This document shows, in pieces, positions 43,020-53,813 of a DNA stretch of 64,000 nt. How positions within the stretch are numbered: position 1 is the stretch's first letter; each line of letters begins with the position of its first letter. The DNA lies in the NCBI GenBank assembly GCA_002179805.1, contig NAVB01000508.1, positions 1-64,000 of the forward strand, read 5' to 3'. The position numbers were made by a program, and so were the translations under genes. This DNA is from Acanthamoeba lenticulata (Eukaryota; Discosea; Longamoebia; Acanthamoebidae). The notes under the pieces are model-generated. The model ran no database searches. It was not told the origin of the DNA and saw only the letters and a list, made by a program, of their open reading frames with translations.

Positions 43020-43291
43020 GCTTCGCCTTCTCTCTAGTTGAGGAAGAGACTAGTTGCAACTTGTCAGCTCATCGTTCTTGAGCGTATCCTTCTTTTGCTT
43101 GTCTTGCTAACCGTGCAAAGCTACAACAAACTGCACCGAAAATATCGCGGTCTGCCGTTCTGTACCTGCTTACGCTTTCGCTTTTCGCTTTTCGCTTTTC
43201 GCTCTTCTTGTTCTATCTTCAGGCTGAAGGATCCCAATCGCCCTTTTTTCTTTTTTCAAACAGTTTTTTAGTAATCGAAGTCACGGAGAGG

Positions 43292-43640
43292 ATGCAACTG
43301 GACGAGCTGCCCGATGAGCTTCTGGTAAAAGTGTTTGTGGCACTGGAGCATCCGTCTCACCTGCCAACCATCGCGCTCGTCTGCCAGTTCGTGTACCCCT
43401 CCCTTGCTTTGTGTCTTCCAAATTGACGTGGGGAGCAGACGGTGGCACAGGGTAAGCATGGAGCGCGCGGTGCAGAGCTTGTGGTGGTGGGGCCACCACA
43501 TCCAGCGCTATCGGCCAATGGTCCGCCCAAGCACAGATGGTCGGGGGATGGATGCGTTCAACAGCCGCACCGTCCCCAAGACACCAATGTGCTCTTCCTG
43601 TGCCCGTACCAGAAAGCCTGGCACACTCTCGCGCAGCTGA
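43292..43640 (+). CDS. small F-box protein (3' structure uncertain)
   Basis: MQLDELPDELLVKVFVALEH followed by LPTIALVC is a canonical F-box. A GTTCGTG donor after LVC and an acceptor near 43438 would restore RRWHRVS, completing the F-box in frame, and the reading frame then stops at 43640. F-box proteins recruit substrates to SCF ubiquitin ligases through Skp1. No substrate-binding repeats are seen, so the gene is either very short or continues in exons I could not connect. Confidence 0.55.
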
Positions 43641-43694
43641 GCTGCGTTGGTCTTCAACAAACTGTGGCCTCTAAAAACCGTCTTTCTTGTTCAT

Positions 43695-44885
43695 TCAAGA
43701 ACAACACGAGGACGTCGATGGCGGCTCTGGTGAGGACGATGGCACGCGGTTCTGCAGGCGTAGAGCTCGGCCTCCCTCACGCGCTCCTCCAGAGGGCGCG
43801 GATGGTGCCGAGGCCATGGCGTCCATCGCTTCCTTCTTGATCCGGCTGGCGATGTTGGCGAATGCTTCCTGCACGACGACGCACCGGTGTGGATCGGCGA
43901 ACAGCACGCAAAGCACGCAAAGCACGCAATGAAGTGATCACACGCACCTCAACATTGGTGCCGGCCTTGGCGCTGACCTCAAAGTAGGGCACCCCGTAGT
44001 CTCGGGCCAGCGCCTCGCACTTGTCCGCAGGCACCGCCTTGGGGTGGTCCAATGACACAAAGTCAGGCTCATGGTCCAGACTTTGTTGTGGACCTCTACG
44101 TACTCGCTTTTCGAGGAGATCGCACTTGTTGCCCACCAGCACTTTGAGGATGTCCCGCCCGGCGTGCTCTTCGATGTTGCGCATCCAACTGCGGACATCT
44201 GCCCAAGCGTGAAGCAATGGAAGGACCATTAAAGTCTGTAGCAATTTAAGGACCAGATGAGCGCGCACTGGTGAAGGACTGGGCGGAGCTGAGGTCAAAG
44301 ACAAGCATCACGCCGTGTGCGCCCCGGTAGTATGCTGACGACCCACGCACGGGCGGGGTGAGGTCAGCGAGAGAGGCCTCAACGTGATCAAGGAGGAGGA
44401 GCTTGTACCTGAGGTGATCGTCCGAAAGCGCTCTGGTAAATGGCAGATGTGAGTGAATCAGCCAACGACCAGAACAGGCGTGGGCAAGGAGGGGAGGAAG
44501 ACCTTGGCCGGCGGTGTCCCAGAGCTGAAGGCGCATCTCTTGCCCGTCAATCGTCATCGACTTGAGCTTGAAGTCGATCCTGCAGCCCGGCAGTCAGTAC
44601 ACAGCGGCATGTGGAGCGAGAGGACTCAGGCGCAAACCCGATGGTCGAGGTGAAGGACGGGTTGAAGTGGTCATCGGCAAACCGGGTGATGAGGCAAGTC
44701 TTGCCCACGCCTGGTGATCCCAACAACAACAAGTCTCATGAACCGCTGCCACGGGGGCGAGAAGAGAAAGAAGGGGGCGAAGGGAAGAGAGTGGAACACG
44801 CACCAGAGTCGCCCAGAAGGAGGAGCTTGGGTTGCAGATTGCTTCCTGCAGATGCTGCTTCTTTGGATGTAGGCGCGTGTTGCAT
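43695..44885 (-). CDS. Rab-family small GTPase, Rab8-like
   Basis: Start ATG 44885 ([20 protein letters not shown]), then about seven exons. G-motifs: KLLLLGDSG joined to [10 protein letters not shown] (P-loop), [17 protein letters not shown] (switch I), [20 protein letters not shown] (switch II), GNKCD and EVSAKAG. Switch regions and [14 protein letters not shown] are closest to the Rab8/10/13/1 group, which drive secretory and plasma-membrane traffic. The C-terminus ends SSCCS, a double-cysteine geranylgeranylation motif with one extra residue. The N-terminal 20-residue extension is unusual but short. Confidence 0.88.
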
Positions 44886-45211
44886 GTGGTGCGCTGTGCC
44901 CTTCCTTCTGTGTTCCTGGTTGAGTTTGTTGTTCTCTTTTCTTTTTTCGTTTTCAATAGAAAACTGTGCGTCTTCTAATGTACCCGTCCTGCTTTGCTTG
45001 GACCAAGCAGTATATTGCTGGTCAGGTGGCCACCTGCTGATCGTAGACGAAGCAGCAAAGCACGCAGGGCGTTTGCTTGTGCCGGCCTGACCCAGTGTCC
45101 AACTGGCAGCGCAAGCTTCAGAATAAAATAAAACCCTAAATTCGAGGAACCAAAGACTTGAACTTTGCACAACACGGGCTCTGCTTGGCTATTACACCCA
45201 CAATCGACAAC
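44886..45211. promoter_or_regulatory. divergent promoter region
   Basis: 326 bases between the Rab gene and the helical-repeat membrane protein gene. T-rich tracts; no defined element recognised. Confidence 0.35.
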
Positions 45212-47283
45212 ATGGAAACGGCGCCAGCTACCACCGCCACAACCACGACAACTACCACAGGGTTGGAGGGACGACGGGCCTTGTTGAGCATAGCGGTTGC
45301 CCTAGGCGCGGGCGCTGCACTCGTTGCTGGCTTCTTGTGGTGGAAACGTTCAGGTTCGCCCTTCGGTGGTTGTGGTTAGTTATAATTCTAACATGGATTA
45401 TAGTAACGTATATGAAGATCATTGCAAATTAATCGCCTTTTTTACCGGCGCAGCCATACGCAATGCCCAAAACGAACAACTTAGTGCTGCCCGTCTGCTC
45501 GTGGCCGAGCTGGCGCCGGAGGTGGATCCTGCGCGCCAGATCGAAGCTCTGACCCGACTGTTTTCCCAGGATGAGGACGGTGCGTCTCCCCCTCAAAGCC
45601 CCTCCCTCTTCTGGACCACTTTCCGAGCTCGGCTGACCCCCTCCCAGGTGCCGCCTGGAAGGCGTTCGAGGCGGCTGGCGGTCCGGAAGCCATCGTGCAG
45701 CTCCTGCTGGCCGTCGACCCAGCGTGCCCACCGACCCTCCCGGCGACCAAGCCCAGCGAAGAGACCACCGATGCCAGCGAGACCACTTCCACTTCCAGCC
45801 CTACTTCCACCTCCTCTTCTTCAACCTCTTCCACAAGCGACGACGCCGCTGTCGCCCCGGCGGCTGTTGTCGGCTCGGACTCGACGGCCGCGGAAGAGTC
45901 CACCACCAGCTCCAGCACCAGCCAAGAGGACCAGGCCTCGACGACCGCAGCGGCCTCCAGCACCAGCCAGGAGGACCAGGCCTCGACACCCGCCACCGCC
46001 ACCACCACAACGACGACGACGACAACGACTACGGCAGTGCCGCCCTCGCTGACGTTGCAGCTTACCCACGGCGTGAGGATGATGGCCGTCAAATGCACGG
46101 ACCGCACGCTGGTGACTTCGGCCGAAGTGGCCCAGAAGGTGGCCGCTTTGTACACCAGTACGGCCACTGACACGGCCACGAAGATCGCCTGCGTGGGCTA
46201 CATGGCGGGCCTCATCACGCACGACGAGGCCAAGCCCTTCGTGTCCACGCCGTTACGCGCGGTCCTGTGCCGCTTCTTCACCGAGACGACACTGCCTGCC
46301 GCCGACCCGCTCCTCTTCACCTTTTCGACCTACATCTTCAACCGAATCCTTGCCTTAAGCGCAGTCGAGAGTGCGTCACTCCCCTTTTTCTTACGATTAA
46401 TGCCAATTTATTTAATTTTAATTTTAATTTTATTTTGTAGAAAGCGAGAACCTCAGGTCGATGTTCCAGAAGGGCCTCGTGAGCCACGCGCTCCAGCAGC
46501 TGCAATACAGCCTGCAGGACCAGACCTTTGAAGGCGCCAGGCACGCGCTGATGGAGACCATGGTCGAGCTTGCCAGCTACGCCGACGGTCCGTCGTCCAT
46601 TCTACACGCAGCACATGGCCTCGTCAGCCAAGCTGCTGACGCTTTATCGTGCAAACACGCGCGCGCGCATACGCACACGTGCAGTGGCGACGTGTCGCCA
46701 GATCCTCGATGCGCCGCTCGCGGCCTGCTTCATCCGCGAGATGCTCCGCAAGCTGGAGAGCAACGAATGGCAATTGCTGGCCGACATCACGGGCGCCCTC
46801 AACTCTCTGCTCGTCGAGCGAACAGCGCCCTTCCGCCCCGCACGCCAGAGGTCACCCACAGCACAATCACTGCACACGCGCGCGGGACGACGGACTGACC
46901 TTTGCAAAAACAACAGGTTCCAGGAGGTGTTCATCGAGCGCGGAGGCGAGGTGTCGGCCGCAACGGGGCGCGACGTGACGGGCCTCGATGCGCTGGTGGA
47001 CATACTCAACCAGGGCATCCCGCCGCTGGCGCCCTATGTGCTCGCTACGCTCACCGCCCTGTGCGAGGACAATGGTTCTTTGCACCGTCTTGCTGCTGGA
47101 TGCAACGTTTCGCGGTCTAACCCACACCTCGACGGCGCAGTGAACGTGCAGGAAGCGCTGCGCAACAACGAGCGCGCGATGGACGCACTGCAACGTATCA
47201 ACGAGGCGAGATATCCGGGCCACGGTCAGGCGCAGGAGCTGTTGCTCCTTCTCTCCCTGCACCACCAAGCCTTTGCCAAATGA
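45212..47283 (+). CDS. N-terminally membrane-anchored helical-repeat (ARM-like) protein
   Basis: Exons 45212-45354, 45454-45579, 45648-about 46370, 46441-46587, a short exon near 46604-46650, one from 46681, one from 46918 and a last one ending 47283. A short Thr-rich N-terminus precedes one membrane segment (LLSIAVALGAGAALVAGFLW) and WKR. The lumen-free remainder is alpha-helical with repeat-like units (QIEALTRLFSQDED, AAGGPEAIVQLLLAV, ILDAPLAACFIREMLRKL, LLADITGALNSLL, LAPYVLATLTALCEDN), interrupted by a Ser/Thr linker of about 110 residues. The layout resembles tail-out armadillo proteins of the mitochondrial surface (ARMC10 type), but no close family is recognised. Small exons make the borders approximate. 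Confidence 0.65.
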
Positions 47284-47394
47284 ATGACCATTTTTTGTTG
47301 CATTATTTGTTCATTTCGCTGGTTGTCGGGCACGAAGCCGAAACGTCTGGCTGTTGCTACCAACAGAGTGTAAGAGAGTCGTTCCACGTACAGG

Positions 47395-48435
47395 ATGATG
47401 CATCGCGACGGAGAGCAACCGGCTGTACGCATTGCCCTGTTGGGCGACTCCATCTTGGACAACAAGGCGCATGTTGACCGCGATCAGCCTTCGGTCTCCC
47501 AGCTGCTACGAGAGAAGGTCCGAGACTTACAACTCAACTGGCACATTACCCTTTGCGCATGTATGACGTCCCCTGTTACTATCCCCCTCTTCTTGAAGCT
47601 TTGCTAACCTGCAAAGATTATTAATCTGATTTCTACAAATTGGTATGCCACGTTGCCAGTGGATGGCGAACAGATGGCTGGCATACCACGGCAACTCCAG
47701 ACCATGCCCAACAACACGAACGTCGTGCTTCTTTCCATCGGTGGCAACGACGGGTTGCGCTACTTGGACCAGCTCGGCCGGTGCGGCTGCGACCCAGTGG
47801 CATACCTCCGCGTGCTGACGGGCGCGTGGGCCCACTTCAATCGAGAATACGGTCAGACCCTCGACCTCATCCTCCGCCACGTCGACCGGTTGATCGTGTG
47901 CACCATCTACTATCCGGCATTCAGCGAGCGAGTGGACCGGTGGCTCAGCAACGTCGGCGTCTTCGTCATGAACAGGATCATCCGTGCCGAGGCGGCCAAG
48001 CGCAGCCTGCCCGTGGTCGACCTGGCGTACATCTTCAATCACAACGAGGATTACGCCAACCCAATCGAGCCCAGCGTGCGCGGCGCAGACAAGCTCACGG
48101 CCAACGTGATCAACGTGTTGTCCCGCCACGACTGGGGTAATGCCGTTGCCGCCATCTACGCCGACAGGACCTACACCCTCGCTGCCCCCGATGACCTCCG
48201 CCGCCAGCAGTGGCGCCACGAACCGCGCGCGTACATCTTCAGCGAGAGGAGGCGAAGGGCGAGGCCCTGGCAGGTCCAGCAGGCGGTGGAGGACAGCGAC
48301 GAGGATTATGATGATGACGCAACCGAATATGACGACGACGAAAGTGATATTGACACCAGAGTCGTCATGGGCGTGGCGCTGCCTGATGAACGCGACAACG
48401 ATCCCTTCCGGCGAAGGAGAAGGCTGGGCTTGTAG
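47395..48435 (+). CDS. SGNH/GDSL-family hydrolase
   Basis: Exon 1 47395-about 47560, exon 2 about 47657-48435. Block I IALLGDSILDN carries the nucleophile Ser. Block III VVLLSIGGND carries the oxyanion Asn. The C-terminal block is around EPSVRGADKLTANVI, where the usual DxxH is not obvious. Lacks a signal peptide, so intracellular. SGNH enzymes cleave esters of lipids or sugars; substrate unknown. The last 60 residues are acidic and Arg-rich low complexity (DEDYDDDATEYDDDESD, RRRRRLGL). The missing DxxH pair either lies in a divergent form or leaves the enzyme impaired. Confidence 0.72.
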
Positions 48436-48677
48436 CTGTTCGCCAAGCGCCGACAACGGAAAGTTGACCATTTTTGCTTCAAAATATTTGAAAAATGTCT
48501 TCTTCTTCGAGGAAGAGCCGGCACGTTACGCCTTGCTCTCCCGCCTGCGGACAAGTCAAGCCATCTCCTGCGTAGAAGCAGCCACGAGACGGACACGTTT
48601 GCGCATTGTGGTGTCTTGCGCGCATCTCCTTGCGACTGATTCAGTCCGTATAGATTAAATCAGATCCCCCCCCGATT

Positions 48678-49841
48678 ATGAATAGTGCCAGCGTTCCCGT
48701 GAACAGCCCAGACTCCGCGGCTGTGACTACAACGACGACTACGTTGTCGCCCTTGGTCGCGCCCGTGCCCGTGCCGCCGGCCTGGGCGCCCTTCGTCGCC
48801 GGCGGGACGGGCGCCATGGTGGGCGGCGTGCTGACGTGCCCGCTCGAGGTTGTCAAGACGCGGCTGCAGGGCACTTACAACAAGGAAGGCCTGGCCAACA
48901 CGCAGCACCGTCTGGGCACCCGCACCGTGCGCGCGCTGGGTCACCTCTACACCGAGGGCGGCGGCCTACGCGCCCTGTACCGCGGGATGGTACCCCACCT
49001 GGTAGGCGTCGTCCCGGCCCGCGCCCTCTACTTTGGCACCTTCTCGTGGTCCAAGCGCGAGCTCGTACACTACGCGGGGCTCGACCCGCACGGCATGCTC
49101 CTCAACTGGCTCGGCGGCGTTGTGGCCGGCGTCGTCACCATCACCCTCACCTCGCCCGTCTGGGTCGTCAAGACGCGCCTCCAGCTCCAGGTCGGTCAGT
49201 ATCAACAACAAGTCCAACAACTCCAACAACAAACAGCACAAAGGCAGTACCGCAGCGCATGGCACTGCGTGACGTCGATGCTGCGACACGAGGGCCCGCG
49301 TGCCTTCTTTGCCGGAATGAGCGCCAGCTACGTGGGCATCACCGAGTCCTCCATCCAGTTCATGCTCTACGAGAAGTTCAAGTCTCTCCTCAAGCAGCGC
49401 CACATTCGTCAAAGGGAGGAGGCCTGGCGACGCCATCGTCTTCTTCAACATTCTACTTCTTCGTCATCGTCTTCTTCACAAGAGCTCGAGGCCCTGGCCT
49501 CATCATCGGTCTCGCTCGGGGCGTGGGAGACGCTGGGCATCTCCAGCGCGGCGAAGCTCATCGCGTCGGTGCTGACGTACCCGCACGAGGTGGCGCGCAC
49601 GCGACTGCGCGAGGAGCACGCCCGCGAGCGCTACGGCGGTTTCGTCAACTGCCTGCGCGTCGTCTACCGCAACGAGGGCGTGGCGGGCCTCTACGGCGGC
49701 CTCGCGCCGCACCTCTTGCGCGTGGTGCCCAATGCGGCCATCATGTTCCTCACCTACGAGGCCGTCCTCTCGCTCTTCACCCCGTCCTCATCTTCCCCCT
49801 CGTCCTCTCTTTCCTCTTCCTCTTCTTCCGCCACACGATGA
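48678..49841 (+). CDS. mitochondrial carrier, pyrimidine nucleotide (SLC25A33/36, RIM2) type
   Basis: Single exon, 387 residues. Three tandem carrier repeats with signatures CPLEVVKTRLQG, SPVWVVKTRLQL and YPHEVARTRLRE, each followed by the second-helix G motif (LRALYRGMVPHLV, PRAFFAGMSASY, VAGLYGGLAPHL). The W in the second signature and the YPHEV(A/V)RTRLRE of the third are typical of pyrimidine nucleotide carriers of the inner membrane. A Gln-rich insert in repeat 2 and Ser-rich stretches before repeat 3 and at the C-terminus are lineage-specific additions. Likely supplies UTP/CTP or dNTP to mitochondria, by family. Confidence 0.87.
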   Translation: MNSASVPVNSPDSAAVTTTTTTLSPLVAPVPVPPAWAPFVAGGTGAMVGGVLTCPLEVVKTRLQGTYNKEGLANTQHRLGTRTVRALGHLYTEGGGLRALYRGMVPHLVGVVPARALYFGTFSWSKRELVHYAGLDPHGMLLNWLGGVVAGVVTITLTSPVWVVKTRLQLQVGQYQQQVQQLQQQTAQRQYRSAWHCVTSMLRHEGPRAFFAGMSASYVGITESSIQFMLYEKFKSLLKQRHIRQREEAWRRHRLLQHSTSSSSSSSQELEALASSSVSLGAWETLGISSAAKLIASVLTYPHEVARTRLREEHARERYGGFVNCLRVVYRNEGVAGLYGGLAPHLLRVVPNAAIMFLTYEAVLSLFTPSSSSPSSSLSSSSSSATR

Positions 49842-50313
49842 AGAACTTAAAAAACCTTTTTTTTGAAATTAAAAAACCTTTTTTAAAACAAAAATCCATT
49901 GAATGAAGCTGAGGAGGTCGACGCCCGCGAGCGGCTCGTGGTCGTCCTGCCGCTGCTCCTCGCATACCCGCCCAACAGCGAACTGACCGTACGCCACGTC
50001 GGGTCCGGCCAAGCCTGGTCTGGCCTGACTTGGCGTCGCTGATGACGAGGTCTTTACGCGGCGGCACAGGCAAGCGTCGTCGTCCTGGACATCAATGAGC
50101 AAGGGCCCTACGACCTGCGCCTGCCCACCATCGTCTACGCCTCGCCCGCGCTGTGCTCCCTCCTGGACTATCCCTGTGTGCGAGCTGGTGCTATCCTTCA
50201 TGGCGGAGGCCTTCACGCCCGCGGTCGACGGAGGCGGAGTGGCAAAGTCCATCCGCGGCCCCATTTATCTTCAAAACTCCGGTAATATGTGTGCATTTTT
50301 TATTTGTGTGTGC
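49842..50313. other. intergenic, with PAS-like fragment at about 50050-50160
   Basis: Bases 50050-50160 read on the plus strand ASVVVLDINEQGPYDLRL then PTIVYASPALCSLLDYP, resembling the first third of a PAS domain, with nothing matching after it. Probably a relic or an unconnected exon. Confidence 0.3.
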
Positions 50314-51939
50314 ATGGAGGAACACCATGAGCTGGTCAGCTTGATCTTCAAGTTCGTACAACCTTTGGCTCTGCCAGCGTGCCGCGCTGTGTGCCGCACG
50401 TGGAACCAAGCGTACAAGTACTTCTTTCTTGTTGTGGAACCACGCACCAAGCTGCCCCCCATGTCCTCCCGCTTTGCAGAGCAAGTGGCTTTACGGGGCT
50501 GGCTGTCCACGCTCCAGTGGGCGCGCGCCAACGGCTGCCCGTGGGACACACTCATATGCGCCAGAGCAGCCGAGGGCGGCCACATGGACGTGCTCCAGTG
50601 GGCGCGCGCCAACGGCTGTCCATGGGACTCGTATACGTGCGCCGCAGCGGCTACCAGGGACGACATGGAGATACTCCAATGGGCGCGCCAAAACGGCTGC
50701 CCATGGGGCGAGGGCACTTGCGCTTTGGCGGCCAGTGAGGGTCAGCTGGCCACACTCCAGTGGGCGCGGGTCAATGACTGCCCGTGGGACGAGGATACCT
50801 GCAGTTTGGCGGCCAGCATTGACGTGCTCCAGTGGGCGCGTGCCAACGGCTGCCCGTGGAACGAGGACACCTGCAGTGCCGCGGCCGAGGCAGGTCACCT
50901 GGACGTGCTCCAGTGGGCGCGCGCCAACGGCTGCCCATGGGACGAGAACACCTGCTCAGCAGCAGCCAAACAGGGCCACTTGGAGGTCCTCAAGTGGGCT
51001 CATGCCAACGGCTGCCCGTGGAATGAGTGGACCTGCGCCAGAGCAGCCGAGGGCGGCCACATGGACGTGCTCCAGTGGGCGCGCGCCAACGACTGCTCCT
51101 GGCACGAGTGGACCTGCGCCTTCGCAGCCAGGGAAGGCCACCTGGACGTGCTCCAGTGGGCGCGCACCAATGGCTGCCCATGGGACGAGAAAACCTGCAA
51201 AAAGGCGGCTAGAGGAGGCCACCTGGACGTGCTCCAGTGGGCACGCGCCAACGGCTGCCCATGGGACGAGGACACCTGCAGCAAAGCGGCCAGAGGCGGC
51301 CACCTGGACGTGCTCAAGTGGGCTCATGCCAATGGCTGCCGGTGGACAAAGGCAACGTGCGCCATGGCGGCCTGGGAAGGCCACCTTCACGTGCTCCAGT
51401 GGGCGCGCGCCAATGGCTGCGAGTGGTACGATGACACCTGCTCCTACGCAGCCGGGGGAGGCCACTTGGACGTGCTCCAGTGGATGCACCAAAATGGCTG
51501 CGGGTGGGACCTGGACGCCTGCAGCGAGGCAGCCAGGGGAGGCCACCTGCACGTGCTCCAGTGGATGCACGCCAACGGCTACGGGTGGGACAGCAACACG
51601 TGCGCCATGGCGGCCCGGGGAGGCCACCTTCACGTGCTCCGGTGGGCACACCAAAACGGCTGCCCATGGGACGAGGACACCTGCAGAGAGGCAGCCAGGG
51701 AGGGCCACTTGCATGTGCTCCAATGGGCGCGCGCCAACGGCTGCCCGTGGGATGGGTGGACCTGCACCCGCGCAGCTCAAAACGCCAACCTGGACGTGCT
51801 CCAGTGGGCCCGCGCTAACGGCTGCCCGTGGAACGCAAGGTTTACCTACCCTGCAGCGGCAGAAAGCGGCCACCCGCGCATGCTCCAGTGGATGCACGCC
51901 AACGGCTGCCTTAGTGAGGCGCACTCGGACTCAGAGTAG
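50314..51939 (+). CDS. F-box-like protein with 17 GCPW ankyrin-type repeats, paralogue A
   Basis: Single exon, 541 residues from ATG 50314 (an in-frame ATG at 50287 is also possible). An F-box-like N-terminus (ELVSLIFKFVQPLALPACRA, VCRTWNQA) is followed by 17 complete 27-residue repeats and a truncated last one. Consensus LQWARANGCPWDExTC then AAxxGHLDV. Repeat 4 lacks three residues in frame. Repeats are also close at DNA level (81-nt unit), so copy number can change by unequal crossing-over. Repeats of this signature behave as divergent ankyrin repeats and are abundant in pandoraviruses and in Acanthamoeba. SCF substrate recruitment is the inferred role. Confidence 0.88.
   Translation: MEEHHELVSLIFKFVQPLALPACRAVCRTWNQAYKYFFLVVEPRTKLPPMSSRFAEQVALRGWLSTLQWARANGCPWDTLICARAAEGGHMDVLQWARANGCPWDSYTCAAAATRDDMEILQWARQNGCPWGEGTCALAASEGQLATLQWARVNDCPWDEDTCSLAASIDVLQWARANGCPWNEDTCSAAAEAGHLDVLQWARANGCPWDENTCSAAAKQGHLEVLKWAHANGCPWNEWTCARAAEGGHMDVLQWARANDCSWHEWTCAFAAREGHLDVLQWARTNGCPWDEKTCKKAARGGHLDVLQWARANGCPWDEDTCSKAARGGHLDVLKWAHANGCRWTKATCAMAAWEGHLHVLQWARANGCEWYDDTCSYAAGGGHLDVLQWMHQNGCGWDLDACSEAARGGHLHVLQWMHANGYGWDSNTCAMAARGGHLHVLRWAHQNGCPWDEDTCREAAREGHLHVLQWARANGCPWDGWTCTRAAQNANLDVLQWARANGCPWNARFTYPAAAESGHPRMLQWMHANGCLSEAHSDSE
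50512..51924 (+). repeat. 81-nt tandem coding repeats, array A
   Basis: About 17.5 units of 81 nt, each with the CTCCAGTGGGCGCGCGCCAA core. Array-internal identity is highest in units 5-6 and 9-10. Confidence 0.9.
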
Positions 51940-52147
51940 GATTTCCCCATGCGTGACCTCCTTGGCCTTGACAATTTAGCAGGATGAGATTCTTGAGCAA
52001 ACACACCAGGCCCAGGGGTGGGTGAAGAGCTCGGCCACCACGGCTCACGCGGCCGCGTCTACTTTTAAATACCCAAAACTTGTCAAAAACTTTTTTGCTT
52101 TTGGCCGATCTTTAAAAATAATTATTTAAAGCAGGCAAGGAGAACAT

Positions 52148-53397
52148 TCAAGAGGAAGGCGAGGTGGAGGCCTCCTGCGCCGTTGGCGAGGTCGACGACT
52201 TCTTCTTGGCCTGGACCAGGGCCACAACCTCATCGCTGCGGAGGATGTGGAGGAGGCGCTGCATGAACTGAGTTCGCCAGGCTCGATCGGTGAGCAAGTC
52301 GTTCTTCATCTCCAGCATGATCACCGCCACATCGCTCGGCCTGCCGCTGCCGCTGGCGGCATCTTCTGCCGCCGCCGCCGCCGCCTCGGCTTGTTGGAAG
52401 ACAGCGTCGTCCCAGTGGGCGTGCCTGTCGGCCGAGAACATAAAGCCCTCCTTGCCCGACCACGGCTCGTTCAGGCGGCAGTCGTAGCCGCCTGCCCATG
52501 ACGGCAACCCGATGCAGTGAGACGACGACAACAACAACAGAGACGACAACGACGATGAAGGGCGCTGTACCGTGCTCGGCAAACAGGCGTTGAAAGGCCT
52601 GGGCCAGGGCCTCGTCTTCATTGTACAGGACGCCCACCTCGACCTTGCGCGTCTGGCCCTCGTAGTTGTTGGTGTAGCTGTGGAGCGACAGGAGCAGGTC
52701 GGGCATGACCTTGCGCTGGAGCTCGCTCACCGCCCGGTGGTAGGGCCGATAGCACGTCGCCAGCCGCTTCTCCTTCTCCTCGTCCGTCAGCTCTGCGCAC
52801 GCATCATGCCACAACACAGCGGACACGTCAGGCTGACGTGGCACGAGGTGGCAAGGGCAAAGGGCCGGACTGGGAAAGGACGACGGGAGGACGTGCCCTG
52901 GTTGAGGTGGACGGGGGCGCCGTCGGCCGTGGTGCGGATGAGTGTGGGCGAGTCGACCGGGCGGTTGGCGTCGACCAGCAGGCGACTGAACTGGGCGAGG
53001 ACGGCCGGGGCCGCAGCAGCGGCCGACAACTCGCGCGTCAGTTCTGCATAAAGATTCAACAAGGCCAGGCGGCGATGGCGTGTCGTCGCGCGTCAGAACG
53101 GGCACACGAGACAGGAGAGGATGGGGATAACGGCACCCTCAGCGCCGAGGTCGAGGGCCCAGTGGGTGTTGATGAGGCGACGGTCTTCGTCGGGCCAGCG
53201 CCAGGGCGAGGGCAGCAGCTGCGACGCGTGCTCGCTCGTCAACATCAGGCGGTAGGGCAGAGCGCTGTGATGCAATCATTTGAAATGAATTCGTAATTTA
53301 GTAGAATGACACCAAGCAAGAAGAGTGGCCAATATGAGAGGGAATATCACCTCTGTGCTTGTGGCGTGAGGACATCGACTACCTTGGGCGCGTGCAT
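52148..53397 (-). CDS. N-formylglutamate amidohydrolase family protein
   Basis: Start ATG 53397 (MHAPKVVDVLTPQAQ), then exons ending at 52148. Family landmarks: LMLTSEHASQLLP (zinc-type metal site region), THWALDLGAEG, FSRLLVDANRPVDSPTL, LLSLHSYTNNYEGQTRKVEV, GVLYNEDEALAQAF, then a C-terminal EMKNDLLTD. The family hydrolyses N-formyl-L-glutamate to glutamate and formate in bacterial histidine breakdown, but many eukaryotic relatives have unknown substrates. His, Asp and Arg residues of the core motifs are intact. Ala- and Ser-rich stretches (EAAAAAAEDAASGSG) are insertions. Cytosolic; no targeting peptide seen. Confidence 0.85.
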
Positions 53398-53629
53398 GGA
53401 GCGGGAGGTAGAGATGCTGCGGCGCTGGAGGAAATTGGCCGAGAGTAAAGGAGTAGAGCGTGACAATCTCGTGTGCTCGGCGCACGATCGACGCACGAAT
53501 GCAGTGGACGGCCCAGTGTTACGCATGTCTTCACTGCCACCAGGGTTGTGGTCGGACGCGTCTTACCAGGAAAGAAAAAATGTCGTAATTAATATTCAAA
53601 AAGGAGTGTTGCTACCTATAAGGACATCA

Positions 53630-53702
53630 GCCGGCCTAGCTCAGTCGGTAGAGCGCAAGACTCTTAATCTTGTGGTCGTGGGTTCGAGCCCCACGGTCGG
53701 CT
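53630..53702 (+). tRNA. tRNA-Lys: tRNA-Lys (CTT)
   Basis: 73-nt cloverleaf: acceptor GCCGGCC with GGTCGGC, D arm, anticodon stem CAAGA/TCTTG with loop CTCTTAA (anticodon CTT), T arm GTGGG/CCCAC with TTCGAGC loop. No intron, no encoded CCA. Reads AAG codons, the dominant Lys codon here. A T6 run at 53706-53711 ends transcription. Confidence 0.97.
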
Positions 53703-53705
53703 ATC

Positions 53706-53711
53706 TTTTTT
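53706..53711 (+). terminator. Pol III terminator of tRNA-Lys
   Basis: TTTTTT four bases past the tRNA. Confidence 0.8.
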
Positions 53712-53813
53712 GTATCTTTTTTAATTGCGAGGCCGAAAACGCGACAATTAATATTTTGTGAAAATCAATACCCCGACACGGCGTTCAGCCCTTTTAGCAC
53801 GACCAGGGCGGCA

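Noticed and set aside
50429..51979. Long open frames in other phases of the repeat genes
   Set aside because: The 81-nt periodicity keeps all phases open. Only the frame with the F-box-like start and GCPW repeats has a sensible N-terminus in both paralogues.
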